Shown here: piece by piece, positions 10,015 through 19,740 of the stretch
How the letters are laid out: each line of letters begins with the position of its first letter
Position numbering within the stretch: the stretch's first letter is position 1
DNA from: Porticoccaceae bacterium
Lineage (GTDB): Bacteria > Pseudomonadota > Gammaproteobacteria > Pseudomonadales > Porticoccaceae
Reading direction: 5' to 3'
Length of the DNA stretch: 64,000 nucleotides
Assembly: GCA_029250825.1 (NCBI GenBank)
Contig: JAQXEN010000038.1
Location: 1-64,000 of the forward strand
Position numbers and translations under genes: made by a program
The notes under the pieces: generated by a model
Database searches by the model: none
Seen by the model: the letters and a program-made list of their open reading frames with translations, nothing else
What the model was told of the DNA's origin: nothing

Positions 10015-11878
10015 GACTAAACGACTTTTTCTCTCGATGATTTATGCGCTGGCCATCTTAGCCTTTATCGGGGGCTGTACGCCAACAACAACGCAAGATT
10101 CCGGTCCAATTGCACGGGTTACGGTCAGTTCTGAAGTTCCCGAGATCAATCAATCCCTGGTGAGTCAGGCGGAACTGGCTCTGGCGCGCATAGACAGCGT
10201 AGAGCCCTATCGCCGAGACAATATGTTGCTGGATATTGCCATCCTCTTTGCTCAGGGCGGTGATCTCGAGCAGAGCAACACCACATTGCAACTGATTGAT
10301 ACCGACCTCTTAAACGACAGTTTTTTTATTGAGTACAGTCTGCTCGGTCTGGAACTGAATCTAGCTGAAAAGCAACTTGCCAGCGCCGCACAGATATTCG
10401 CCGGCAAGCGCTTTATCGCTCTGCGTCAGGGGCTGGAAATGAATTTTCAGCGCCGCATACTCGGCCTTGAAAGCGCGCTTAACTACGCCAGCGGAGATAC
10501 CAAGAGCAGCATCGAAAACAATATTCAGCTGGGCCGGCTATACAATCCCCGTAAGAGCAGCGATCAACGATTGATCGCACAACTGCAGGATCAGATTTGG
10601 CTACAACTCAATGAGCTGCCCTTTAACCAACTACAGCAGTCCGATATCGGCGACCGCGGAGAGCTGGCAGGCTGGTTCGAACTGGCTGCCGCCATGCGCT
10701 ATCGACAGGCGGACCCCAGCGCACAGAAAAGTTTTTTCACGGTGTGGAAACAGAGCTGGCGGGAACACCCAGGAGCCAAAACGCCCCCCTCGGTATTAAA
10801 AGAGCGCTTCCGTACCGGCGCTGCGCCGAAAAGCATCGCACTGCTATTGCCCCTGAAGGGTGATTATGAAACCCCAAGCAATACAGTACTCAATGGGTTT
10901 GTCAGTGCTTACTATGAGAACTTGGCGCAGGGCCGGACCCTACCCAAAATAGCCATTTATGACACCTCCTCAGTAGCGGTAACCGAAGTCTATAATCAGG
11001 CTGTTGAACGGGGAGCCGATATGGTTATTGGCCCGCTGCGCCAATCACAGGTGGAAGAGCTGGCCGCCAATCCAGCGTTAAAAGTCCCCACACTAAGCCT
11101 TAATCGCCTCGACAATAAAGCCACCGAGGCAACCAAAAATCTGGTGCAGTTTGGCCTCTCGGCCCTCGATGAAGTCAGCCAGATTGCGGATCATGCTTGG
11201 CTTAAAGGGCAGACTAATGTCCTGCTAATTGCGCCAGACAGCGGTTGGGGACTGCGCGCGCAGCGTCACTTTATCGACAACTGGACTGCCAAGGGTGGCA
11301 CCCTAGTGGATGCAATCTCCTATCCCAACAGCGTTAATGACTTTACCCGATTACTTCAGCAACCACTGGAAATTGATCTCAGTGAAAAGCGCAGTCTGGC
11401 ACTCCGGCGCACAGTTAATCGCGGTCTTAGCTCTACCTCCCGGCGACGCCAAGATATCGATCTGGTGATTGTGCTGGGCTATTCGTCAAAAGTACGTCAG
11501 ATCAAGCCGGCTTTAGATTTTCTCTATGCTGGGGACATTCCGGTATACGCTAGTTCTCATATATACGGCGGCACCCAACAGATCGAACTCAACCGTGATC
11601 TCAGTGGCATTACATTTAGCGCTATGCCCTGGACCCTCGAGGGTCATATGCCAAGGCCACTGATGCCGGATCAACGTCTGCCGACTGCCTACCGTCAACT
11701 CTATGCCCTTGGCTATGATGCGTTTTTATTGCATGCCCTACTCGACAATCTCGACCAGCCACAGGCAATGCCTGTATTTGGCGCAACTGGGTTGCTGACC
11801 CTCGAACAGGGCAGCATCAAGCGCAAAGAAAAATGGGCGGTATTTGAAAAAGGCCGAGTGGTGCCGGCACAGCCCTAG
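10013..11878 (+). CDS. lpoA: Penicillin-binding protein activator LpoA-like lipoprotein
   Basis: Lipobox IGGCTPT; periplasmic-binding-like C-terminal region; divergent from rsmI and upstream of yraN as is typical. Confidence 0.88.
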   Translation: MTKRLFLSMIYALAILAFIGGCTPTTTQDSGPIARVTVSSEVPEINQSLVSQAELALARIDSVEPYRRDNMLLDIAILFAQGGDLEQSNTTLQLIDTDLLNDSFFIEYSLLGLELNLAEKQLASAAQIFAGKRFIALRQGLEMNFQRRILGLESALNYASGDTKSSIENNIQLGRLYNPRKSSDQRLIAQLQDQIWLQLNELPFNQLQQSDIGDRGELAGWFELAAAMRYRQADPSAQKSFFTVWKQSWREHPGAKTPPSVLKERFRTGAAPKSIALLLPLKGDYETPSNTVLNGFVSAYYENLAQGRTLPKIAIYDTSSVAVTEVYNQAVERGADMVIGPLRQSQVEELAANPALKVPTLSLNRLDNKATEATKNLVQFGLSALDEVSQIADHAWLKGQTNVLLIAPDSGWGLRAQRHFIDNWTAKGGTLVDAISYPNSVNDFTRLLQQPLEIDLSEKRSLALRRTVNRGLSSTSRRRQDIDLVIVLGYSSKVRQIKPALDFLYAGDIPVYASSHIYGGTQQIELNRDLSGITFSAMPWTLEGHMPRPLMPDQRLPTAYRQLYALGYDAFLLHALLDNLDQPQAMPVFGATGLLTLEQGSIKRKEKWAVFEKGRVVPAQP

Positions 11879-11904
11879 GAGACAAGGCTACAGGGACGAA
11901 CTTT

Positions 11905-12324
11905 ATGGGGAAGCGGATATGCCTAAGCAATAGAAAAAACAGTCTAAGCGGTGCCGATGCTGAACAGCTTGGGCGGGAGTTTTTAATCTCCAAAGGTTTG
12001 CAGTTTGTGGCAAAAAACTTTCGCACCCGCAGGGGCGAAATTGATCTGATTATGCTGGATAATAAGGTTCTAGTGTTTGTCGAAGTGCGCTTTCGCAGCA
12101 GTATTAGTTTCGGTTCTGCTGAAGAGTCTATTACCGCGCAAAAGTGTCACCGCTTAACCGCAGCGGCTCAGGCTTATATGCAGCGGGAAGGCCTCACTGA
12201 TAGAGTCATTGCGCGCTTTGATGCCATTGCCATTAGCCCGGCTAACAGTCCCGGTGTTAGCCAGCCCAGTGATCAAGTGACAGACGGCTATTGCATCAAG
12301 TGGATAGAGAATATTCTCCAGTAA
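11905..12324 (+). CDS. YraN/UPF0102 family endonuclease-like protein
   Basis: GREFLISKGLQFVAKNFRTRRGEIDLIMLDNKVLVFVEVRFR. Confidence 0.92.
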   Translation: MGKRICLSNRKNSLSGADAEQLGREFLISKGLQFVAKNFRTRRGEIDLIMLDNKVLVFVEVRFRSSISFGSAEESITAQKCHRLTAAAQAYMQREGLTDRVIARFDAIAISPANSPGVSQPSDQVTDGYCIKWIENILQ

Positions 12325-12351
12325 CGATTAGTAAAAAAGGGATAACAGTTT

Positions 12352-12924
12352 TTGGACGCAGCAGATCAAAAGGTTTTCAATCAGTTTCAAGAAATGATTG
12401 AAGCGACTATGGCCACGGGTGAAACCTGTGCTGAGTCGATTGTTAGTGCCGCGGAAAAAATCGCCTCGGCTCTGCTCGCGGGCAATCGTGTGTTTACCTG
12501 CGGTGAAAATTCTAATGGCTTGGTAGCCCAACTGCTAACCGATTATCTGTCTCAGGGTTATGATATTGACCGCCCTGGCTTTCCCTCACTGAACCTCAAT
12601 CAGATCGCTCTGCAGAGCAGTTCGGCGGAACGTTACAATCAAGCACTGAAGACTCAGGCGGCAAGCGGCGATATTTTAGTCTTGCTGAGCAGCGGCAATA
12701 ATAGTCCAACCCTTCAGGGGGCACTGCATACCGCCCTCGATCGCGGCATGTCAATTGTCCTTGTCTCTGCAGACAATGATGATTCACTGATTAACGCGGT
12801 AAGCTACAATGATGTGCATATAAGTGTTGCCGGCAGGCCCGCAACATTGGTTATTCAATCGCAAGTACAGATTGTTCAGTGCCTCTGCGCACTGATCGAT
12901 AGTCATATTTTTGGAGGAGATTAA
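12352..12924 (+). CDS. SIS-domain phosphoheptose isomerase-like protein (DiaA/GmhA-type), TTG start
   Basis: SIS fold motifs (VFTCGENSNGLVAQ, DILVLLSSGNNSPTLQGALHTA); between yraN and dolP. Confidence 0.85.
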   Translation: MDAADQKVFNQFQEMIEATMATGETCAESIVSAAEKIASALLAGNRVFTCGENSNGLVAQLLTDYLSQGYDIDRPGFPSLNLNQIALQSSSAERYNQALKTQAASGDILVLLSSGNNSPTLQGALHTALDRGMSIVLVSADNDDSLINAVSYNDVHISVAGRPATLVIQSQVQIVQCLCALIDSHIFGGD

Positions 12925-13491
12925 ATGCGCAATATTGTGCTAGTTATATCAATGGCGGCGTTTCTATCTGGCTGCACAGCGGTGGTGGACTCGGTGGTCA
13001 AAGACCCGATTATGCCGGATCCTACATCCTCTCCCATTGGCTCAGATATCAACGATATCAAAATGGACACCTACATAGGCGTCAACATTAAGAAAGCCCA
13101 CCCAAGATTAAAGAAGGCTCATATCAATGTCCATGTCTACCATTCCGTGGTGCTGCTGACTGGCGAGGTGCCAACCAAAGATCTGAAAATTCTCGCCGGC
13201 GATACCGCTCGCGCCTTTAACGGCCAGCGTCAGGTTCACAATGAACTGCAGGTTCGCGGTAATTCATCGATAGTTGCACGCACTAACGATGCACTAATTA
13301 GCGCTAAGGTAGCCACCAAACTGACCTTTGATAGCGAGGTAAAGTCCTCCAATATCGAAGTGACCGCTGAAGATAGCGTGGTTTATTTGATGGGCAAGGT
13401 TCGGCGTATTAACGGCGAGAAAGCCACTGCGATAGCCAGTGAAACTAGCGGCGTACGCAGTGTTGTTAAAGTCTTTGAGTATGTGGATTAA
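12925..13491 (+). CDS. dolP: BON-domain lipoprotein
   Basis: Lipobox LSGCTA; two BON domains (NVHVYHSVVLLTGEVPT; VTAEDSVVYLMGKVRR). Confidence 0.9.
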   Translation: MRNIVLVISMAAFLSGCTAVVDSVVKDPIMPDPTSSPIGSDINDIKMDTYIGVNIKKAHPRLKKAHINVHVYHSVVLLTGEVPTKDLKILAGDTARAFNGQRQVHNELQVRGNSSIVARTNDALISAKVATKLTFDSEVKSSNIEVTAEDSVVYLMGKVRRINGEKATAIASETSGVRSVVKVFEYVD

Positions 13492-13565
13492 GCTGACACT
13501 TTTAAGAAGCAGCTTTAAAGAGCGCTATTAAATAGCGCTCTAAGCGAGCACTCTAGACCAGCTCA
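13488..13565. repeat. Degenerate 13-bp tandem repeat spanning dolP stop to thiolase stop
   Basis: TTAAGCTGACACT / TTTAAGAAGCAGC / TTTAAAGAGCGCT / ATTAAATAGCGCT / CTAAGCGAGCACT / CTAGACCAGCTCA. Includes an inverted repeat AGAGCGCTAT-taa-ATAGCGCTCT at 13519-13541. Confidence 0.7.
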
Positions 13566-14731
13566 ATCGCCATAGCAGTGCCTTCACCGCCACCAATACA
13601 GAGGCTGGCAATGCCCTTGCGGCCGCCATGCTGCTGCAGGGCATGAATTAGCGTGACAATGATTCTTGCGCCACTGGTGCCGATAGGATGTCCAAGGGCG
13701 CAGGCGCCACCGTGAACATTGAGCTTTTCATGGGGTATGTTCAACTCCTGCATGGCCGCCATAGCCACCACTGCAAAGGCCTCGTTAACTTCCCAGAGAT
13801 CCACATCATCCACGGTCCAACCCACCCGATCCAGAGTCTTGTTGATCGCTGACACCGGTGCCGTGGTAAACCACTCTGGCTCCTGAGCGCTCTGATCAAA
13901 ACCATGAATTAAGGCAATCGGCTTTAAGCCGCGAGCTTCCGCTTCGTCTGCCATCATCAGTGTCAAAGCCGCAGCGCCATCAGAGATTGAGCTAGCATTG
14001 GCAGCGGTAACTGTACCGTCTTTTTGGAAGGCAGGTCTAAGGCTAGGAATTTTTTCTGGCTTGGCATTGCCCGGTTGCTCATCAGTATCTACAACCACAT
14101 CGCCCCGTCGTGAAGAGATTGCCACTGGCGCAATTTCTTGCTCAAACCAGCCATTGGCAATGGCGGCATTGGCACGACGCAGGGATTCGATGGCATAGGC
14201 ATCCTGTTGCTCGCGACTAAAGCTGTATTTGCCGGCACATTTTTCGGCAAAAACACCCATAGCAACACCCTGATAGGCATCTTGCAAGCCATCGTATTGC
14301 ATATGATCAAGCATCTGTGCATGGCCGAATCGGTAGCCCTGACGCCCCTGGGGAATCAAGTAGGGTGCTCGGCTCATGCTCTCCATGCCGCCGGCAACCA
14401 CTGTGGTTGCCTGACCCGCGCGCAGAGCATTGCATCCCATCATGACGGCTTTCATGGCCGAACCGCAGACCTTGTTAATGGTGGTGCAGGGCGTAGTTTG
14501 TGCAATACCAGCGGCTAGTGCGGCTTGGCGGGCGGGAGCCTGACCAACCCCGGCACTCAGCACGCAGCCCATCAACACTTCATCGATTCCATCGGCGTCT
14601 AAGGTTGATTTTTCTAGCGCGGAACGAATTGCGGCAGCACCAAGATCGGCGGAGGAAAGTGAAGAGAGAGAACCCATCATGCCGCCCATAGGCGTGCGTG
14701 ATGCTGAGAGAATTGCTATTGCTTGAGACAT
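13553..14731 (-). CDS. Acetyl-CoA C-acetyltransferase (thiolase)
   Basis: TTINKVCGSAMKAVMMG, NVHGGACALGHPIGTSGARI, CIGGGEGTAM. Confidence 0.95.
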   Translation of the reverse strand: MSQAIAILSASRTPMGGMMGSLSSLSSADLGAAAIRSALEKSTLDADGIDEVLMGCVLSAGVGQAPARQAALAAGIAQTTPCTTINKVCGSAMKAVMMGCNALRAGQATTVVAGGMESMSRAPYLIPQGRQGYRFGHAQMLDHMQYDGLQDAYQGVAMGVFAEKCAGKYSFSREQQDAYAIESLRRANAAIANGWFEQEIAPVAISSRRGDVVVDTDEQPGNAKPEKIPSLRPAFQKDGTVTAANASSISDGAAALTLMMADEAEARGLKPIALIHGFDQSAQEPEWFTTAPVSAINKTLDRVGWTVDDVDLWEVNEAFAVVAMAAMQELNIPHEKLNVHGGACALGHPIGTSGARIIVTLIHALQQHGGRKGIASLCIGGGEGTAMAIELV

Positions 14732-14753
14732 TGTGGTGCTCCGACAATACCTA

Positions 14754-15197
14754 CTATTTAATAACCCTTAGCGATGGCTTAGTCTTTCTCGGAGCCTTAT
14801 CGCTCGGTGTAGCAGGTGGTTTAGTTGAGGATTTTTTAACTGCTTTCGGGCCGCTGGGTGGTGTCGGCGGCAGATCGTCAGAGGGTTCGTGCTCAAATAC
14901 CATTCCCTGACCATTCTCCTGGCTGTAAATGCCGACAACGGCAGTAACAGGCACTTGAATATCAATTGGCATACCGCCAAAGCGGGTAGAAAAAGCCAGA
15001 ATCTCGAGATCGAGAATAAAGTTAGACACGGCGCGGGGTGCCACATTGAGCACGATCTGGCCATCGGTAACGTAGCTCTGCGGGACCTCTACTCCTGGAT
15101 GATGGGCATCGACCACAACATAAGGTGTGCAATCGTTGTCCACTATCCAGTCGAAGAAGGCGCGCAGCAGATAGGGTCTGTTGGACCGCATTTTCAT
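14754..15197 (-). CDS. sspB: ClpXP protease specificity-enhancing factor
   Basis: RPYLLRAFFDWIVDNDCTPYVVVDA..., acidic/proline-rich tail; adjacent to sspA. Confidence 0.93.
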   Translation of the reverse strand: MKMRSNRPYLLRAFFDWIVDNDCTPYVVVDAHHPGVEVPQSYVTDGQIVLNVAPRAVSNFILDLEILAFSTRFGGMPIDIQVPVTAVVGIYSQENGQGMVFEHEPSDDLPPTPPSGPKAVKKSSTKPPATPSDKAPRKTKPSLRVIK

Positions 15198-15198
15198 T

Positions 15199-15819
15199 TT
15201 ACTGGCGGATCTCTAGCTCAAGATCGGTCAAACTTTCCTGAAATGAGGGTCGCTCAAATAATCTTTCCATGTAGTCATGTAAAGGTTTTAGCTGACGGTT
15301 AACCGGTAACTCGATACCAAACTCAGGCAGACGCCACAGGATCGGCCCCAAGCAGCAGTCGACCAGAGTAAACTCTTCGCTCATAAAGTACGGCATATCA
15401 GTAAAGATGCTGGCAATAGTGATCAGTGACTCACGCAATTCCTTGCGCGCTTCCTCGGCCTGCTTGCTCTCTGGATTGTGCAGAATCTGCGCAATCAAGG
15501 TGCACCAGTCTTTTTCGATACGGTGGACCCAGAGTCGGCTCTGAGCACGGGCTACTGGGTAGACCGGCAGCAGCGGAGGGTGCGGGAAACGCTCATCGAG
15601 ATATTCCATAACCACTTTGGACTCATAGAGCGCTAGGTCACGATCTACTAAAGTGGGTAGAGTGCCGTAAGGGTTGGCCTCAAGAATTTCTTCAGTTACG
15701 ACTACTGGATCGATATCTTCAATATCAACAGTTACGCCTTTTTCGGCCAACACAATACGCACACGGTGGCTGTACTGGCATGTAGGGTCGGAAAACAATG
15801 TCATAGACGATCGTCGCAC
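15199..15819 (-). CDS. sspA: Stringent starvation protein A / GST-like
   Basis: [24 protein letters not shown]...[48 protein letters not shown]. True start may be internal at 15804. Confidence 0.92.
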   Translation of the reverse strand: MRRSSMTLFSDPTCQYSHRVRIVLAEKGVTVDIEDIDPVVVTEEILEANPYGTLPTLVDRDLALYESKVVMEYLDERFPHPPLLPVYPVARAQSRLWVHRIEKDWCTLIAQILHNPESKQAEEARKELRESLITIASIFTDMPYFMSEEFTLVDCCLGPILWRLPEFGIELPVNRQLKPLHDYMERLFERPSFQESLTDLELEIRQ

Positions 15820-15913
15820 AAAGACCTCTCAGTTATTAAGTAAGTAGGGGGTAGCTTTTCACCGCCCCAAATAGACAATCCATGCCTTTATATGGTCTGT
15901 CCCGAACAACAAA

Positions 15914-15938
15914 GCCTCCGGACTATAGATCCAGAGGC
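15914..15938 (-). terminator. Putative terminator after petBC
   Basis: On minus strand GCCTCTGGA-tctatag-TCCGGAGGC followed by TTTGTTGTT. Confidence 0.6.
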
Positions 15939-15957
15939 GTTTAAAACATTACCAACC

Positions 15958-17994
15958 TTAGTGAATACCTTTCCAGTACTCTCGGTTGAGCAGCATAACA
16001 AAGACCAACAGTACCAAAAGGAATAACAGCACCAGGCGGCCAATATGCTTGCGCTCTTCTGCCATTGGCTCTGCAACATAGGTCAGAAAGTTGACCAAGT
16101 CATACATTGCCACATCAAATTCTTCAGCAGTCATGCTGCCAGCAGCATCGATGCTAAAACGACCGCAGGGATCATCAAGCATATCCTCACCGGTTAACAG
16201 GTCGCGCTTAATACCGCCGTTAGCAGTGATGACTGGTCCTGGCGCACATTCAGGCAAACCCTGAAGGTCGAGCAAAACGTGGGGCATACCGACATCTTTA
16301 AAGACCTTGTTGTTAACCCCAAAAGGACGACTTGGGTCTGCATAAAAGTTACGCAGGTAAGTGTAGACCCACTCTGAAGAACGTGCCCGTGCAACCAGAG
16401 TCAAATCCGGTGGCACAACGCCAAACCACTCTTTGGCGCCATCTTCAGGCATAGAGATCTTCATCAGCTCACCGATCTTCTGACCAGTGAAAACCATATT
16501 GTCGAGCATCAGCTGATTGGGGATACCAATATCATTGGCAACACGCTCCCAGCGCGAATACTTAAAGGAGTGACAACCCATGCAGTAATTGACCGCCAGT
16601 TGAGCGCCATTCTGCAGTGAGGCGTGATCGCGAAGATCGGCCTCAAAGGTATCACAGTCAATAGTGCCGCATGACTTGCCGCTCTCGGCGCCTACAGCTT
16701 TAATCGGCAAGATCACCAACAGTGCCACAATCAGAACACCGCCTAGGGTTTTCCAAATACCGATTCCACCATCCATAGTAATGCGGTCCGGTTCTGGCCT
16801 AGTGGTCTCCATTCGCGTCCAGAAGTAGATGCCAATAAAGTAGGAGAAGTACAGAACAGTACAGATCTGCGCTAGCAATGTACGTGCAGCCGTGGGTGCT
16901 TTAACACCCAAATATCCCAACAGGATAAAGGAAGCAGCAAACACCAAAATCGCACCGCGGCTAAAGTTGCCCTTGTAACGCATGGAGCGCACCGGGCTAC
17001 GGTCTAACCAAGGCAGCACAAACAGAATCGCAATCGCAGCAGCCATAGTGATAAAGCCACCGAGCTTATCTGGGACCGCACGCAACATAGAGTAATAAGG
17101 CGTGAAGTACCAAACCGGCGCAATATGCTCTGGCGTCTTCAGAGAGTTGGCAATTTCAAAGTTGGCGTACTCTAAGAAGTAGCCACCCATCTCTGGCATA
17201 AAGAACAGCACTGCACAGAACACAAACAGGAATACCACGATGGGTACCAGATCGTGGATAACAAAGTAGGGATAGAAAGGAATACCATCAATCGGGTTGC
17301 CCTTCTCATCTTTGTACTTCTTGATGCTGACACCATCTGGGTTGTTTGAACCCACATCGTGCAGGGCAATAATATGCATCACTACCAGTGCAATCAGGAT
17401 AATAGGCATGGCCACTACGTGGAGCGACATAAATCGATTTAGGGTAATACCCGAAATCAGATAGTCACCACGAATCCACTGCACAACGTCTTCACCGACC
17501 ACTGGAATAGCGCCGAACAGAGAGATAATCACCTGTGCGCCCCAATAGGACATCTGACCCCAGGGCAGTACATAACCGAGGAATGCCTCAGCCATAAGTG
17601 CCACATAGATAGTCATGCCGAAGATCCATACCAGTTCCCGCGGCGCTTTATAAGAGCCGTAGATCAAACCGCGATACATGTGCATATAGACCACAACGAA
17701 AAATGCCGAGGCACCGGTAGAGTGGGCATAGCGAATAATCCACCCCATATCCACATCGCGCATAATATATTCAACAGAGGCAAAGGCCTGCTCAGCAGAA
17801 CCCTGATAGCTCATCAGTAACCAGATACCGGTCACCAGCTGAATAACCAGAACTACCATCGACAGCACGCCGAAGTAATACCAAAAGTTAAAGTTTTTCG
17901 GCGCGTAGTATTCGGCCATGTGCCTATTCCACTCGCGCTTGAGCGTAGGCATACGCGAATCTAACCACTCAGCAAAAGCTGCTGCTTTACTCAT
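15958..17994 (-). CDS. Fused ubiquinol-cytochrome c reductase cytochrome b / cytochrome c1
   Basis: N-terminal cytochrome b (WGAQVIISLFGAIP, PVWYFTPYYSML) reads without a stop into cytochrome c1 with heme motif NYCMGCHSFKYSRW; 678 aa. Confidence 0.95.
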   Translation of the reverse strand: MSKAAAFAEWLDSRMPTLKREWNRHMAEYYAPKNFNFWYYFGVLSMVVLVIQLVTGIWLLMSYQGSAEQAFASVEYIMRDVDMGWIIRYAHSTGASAFFVVVYMHMYRGLIYGSYKAPRELVWIFGMTIYVALMAEAFLGYVLPWGQMSYWGAQVIISLFGAIPVVGEDVVQWIRGDYLISGITLNRFMSLHVVAMPIILIALVVMHIIALHDVGSNNPDGVSIKKYKDEKGNPIDGIPFYPYFVIHDLVPIVVFLFVFCAVLFFMPEMGGYFLEYANFEIANSLKTPEHIAPVWYFTPYYSMLRAVPDKLGGFITMAAAIAILFVLPWLDRSPVRSMRYKGNFSRGAILVFAASFILLGYLGVKAPTAARTLLAQICTVLYFSYFIGIYFWTRMETTRPEPDRITMDGGIGIWKTLGGVLIVALLVILPIKAVGAESGKSCGTIDCDTFEADLRDHASLQNGAQLAVNYCMGCHSFKYSRWERVANDIGIPNQLMLDNMVFTGQKIGELMKISMPEDGAKEWFGVVPPDLTLVARARSSEWVYTYLRNFYADPSRPFGVNNKVFKDVGMPHVLLDLQGLPECAPGPVITANGGIKRDLLTGEDMLDDPCGRFSIDAAGSMTAEEFDVAMYDLVNFLTYVAEPMAEERKHIGRLVLLFLLVLLVFVMLLNREYWKGIH

Positions 17995-18599
17995 TACGCA
18001 ATCTCCGCATCAATTCCGATAATAACAATGTCATCCGACTCATAGTTGTGAGGCGGAATTTCTAGATTGGTTGGCGCCGGAACGCCAGCAAAAACTCGTC
18101 CTGAGAGATCAAACTTAGAACCGTGACAGGGACAGAAGAAACCGCCCAGCCAAGAGTCGCCACCAAGATCAACTGCTCCTACATCAGGGCGGTACATAGG
18201 CGCACAACCTAAGTGCGTGCACAGACCGACCAGGATCAAAAATTCTTCACGACCAGCTTGAGTACGTGCTGAGCCACTCACATAGCTAGGCTGCGAAGCC
18301 GCCTGTGAGTCCGCATCTCTCAAGATGTTGGTATCAATATCGGCGATCGCTGCTAGAGACTCAGCAGTGCGGCGGACAATATAAACTGGCTTACCGCGCC
18401 ACTCGACGACCATACGGGCGCCTGACTCTAGCTTAGAGATATTGACTTTAACCGGGGCACCAGCAGCTTTGGCTTTGGCGCTAGGTTGCCAGGATGAAAC
18501 AAAAGGTACAGCGGCACCGACTACACCTGCACCACCCACAACAGTGGTGGCACCAAGCAAGAATCGGCGGCGACTATGGTTGACTCCGTCATTGGTCAT
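17994..18599 (-). CDS. petA: Ubiquinol-cytochrome c reductase Rieske iron-sulfur subunit
   Basis: CTHLGC...FFCPCHGSKFDLSGRVFAGVPAPTNL; twin-arginine-like SRRRFLLGA. Likely start MTNDGVNHSRRRF at 18599. Confidence 0.95.
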   Translation of the reverse strand: MTNDGVNHSRRRFLLGATTVVGGAGVVGAAVPFVSSWQPSAKAKAAGAPVKVNISKLESGARMVVEWRGKPVYIVRRTAESLAAIADIDTNILRDADSQAASQPSYVSGSARTQAGREEFLILVGLCTHLGCAPMYRPDVGAVDLGGDSWLGGFFCPCHGSKFDLSGRVFAGVPAPTNLEIPPHNYESDDIVIIGIDAEIA

Positions 18600-18744
18600 G
18601 ACGTTCTCCCTAAACAGCAAAATTGGATGTTAAAACACGCGGATTCGCATGCAATTAAAAATGGCCCCGCATTCTAACGGAACACTGATATATACGCAAC
18701 AAGAGAGATAGACAGATCAGGGTTAACTTACTGTTTTTTAAGGC

Positions 18745-18773
18745 AAAAAAAAGCCCGACTCATGAGTCGGGCT
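18745..18773 (-). terminator. Rho-independent terminator of rplM-rpsI
   Basis: Perfect palindrome AGCCCGACTCATGAGTCGGGCT (18752-18773); minus strand continues into a T-run. Confidence 0.93.
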
Positions 18774-18792
18774 ATTCTTTCCAACGTTGATA

Positions 18793-19185
18793 TTAACGCT
18801 TGGAGAACTGAGGACGCTTACGTGCCTTGTGCAGTCCAACTTTCTTACGCTCAACCTGTCTAGCATCACGGGTCAGGAACCCAGCTTTGCGCAGTGGCGA
18901 ACGAAGATTTTCATCATACTGAAGCAAGGCGCGAGCAATACCGTGACGGATTGCACCAGCCTGACCAAAGTTACCACCGCCATTAACGGTGATCTTCATA
19001 TCAAACTTGTTGACCAAATCAACAATCTCAAATGGCTGACGAACAATCATTCGTGCCACTTCACGACCGAAATAAACATCGATCGTGCGATCATTGATGG
19101 AGATGTTGCCGCTTCCTGCAGTCAGGAAAACGCGGGCTGCTGACGTCTTGCGACGGCCAGTGCCGTAAAATTGAGTTTCTGCCAT
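18793..19185 (-). CDS. rpsI: 30S ribosomal protein S9
   Basis: [14 protein letters not shown]...[17 protein letters not shown]. Confidence 0.98.
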   Translation of the reverse strand: MAETQFYGTGRRKTSAARVFLTAGSGNISINDRTIDVYFGREVARMIVRQPFEIVDLVNKFDMKITVNGGGNFGQAGAIRHGIARALLQYDENLRSPLRKAGFLTRDARQVERKKVGLHKARKRPQFSKR

Positions 19186-19200
19186 GATAATCGCTGTCCG

Positions 19201-19629
19201 TTAAAGTTCTAGAGCTTGGGGCTGCTGCGCGGCATGGGGATGTGCACCACCAACGTAGACCTTGAGCTTTCTAAACATTTCCCGACCAAGTGGTCCGCGG
19301 GGCAACATGCCTTTGACAGCAGACTGGATAACGCGCTCAGGCGCTTTCTCAATCAACTTATCAAAAGTGGTATCCTTCAGACCACCGGGGTAACCGGTGT
19401 GAGAGTAATAGGTTTTTTGTGTGGCCTTGTTGCCAGTCACACCAATTTTTTCGGCGTTAACCACGACGATGTAATCGCCGGTATCGACGTGCGGGGTATA
19501 CTCTGGCTTATGCTTTCCACGCAAGCGTGTTGCAATTTCCACTGCTAAACGACCCAAAGTTTTACCTTCGGCGTCTACGATATACCAATCACGTTCTACT
19601 GTTTCTGTTTTTGCGCTATATGTTTTCAT
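19201..19629 (-). CDS. rplM: 50S ribosomal protein L13
   Basis: [32 protein letters not shown] track start at 19716 is over-extended. Confidence 0.98.
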   Translation of the reverse strand: MKTYSAKTETVERDWYIVDAEGKTLGRLAVEIATRLRGKHKPEYTPHVDTGDYIVVVNAEKIGVTGNKATQKTYYSHTGYPGGLKDTTFDKLIEKAPERVIQSAVKGMLPRGPLGREMFRKLKVYVGGAHPHAAQQPQALEL

Positions 19630-19740
19630 CTTATCCTGCCTGGCTTTGGGGGATCCCAAAAAAGGGTGCGAATTGTAATGATCACCCGCACCTATTACAA
19701 GGGGCGATTTGATCAAAATGTAAGTTTTTTCTTTAGCTCA

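Noticed and set aside
14089-14518. Antisense ORFs within the thiolase gene (up to 126 aa)
   Set aside because: Shadow ORFs of a high-confidence CDS.
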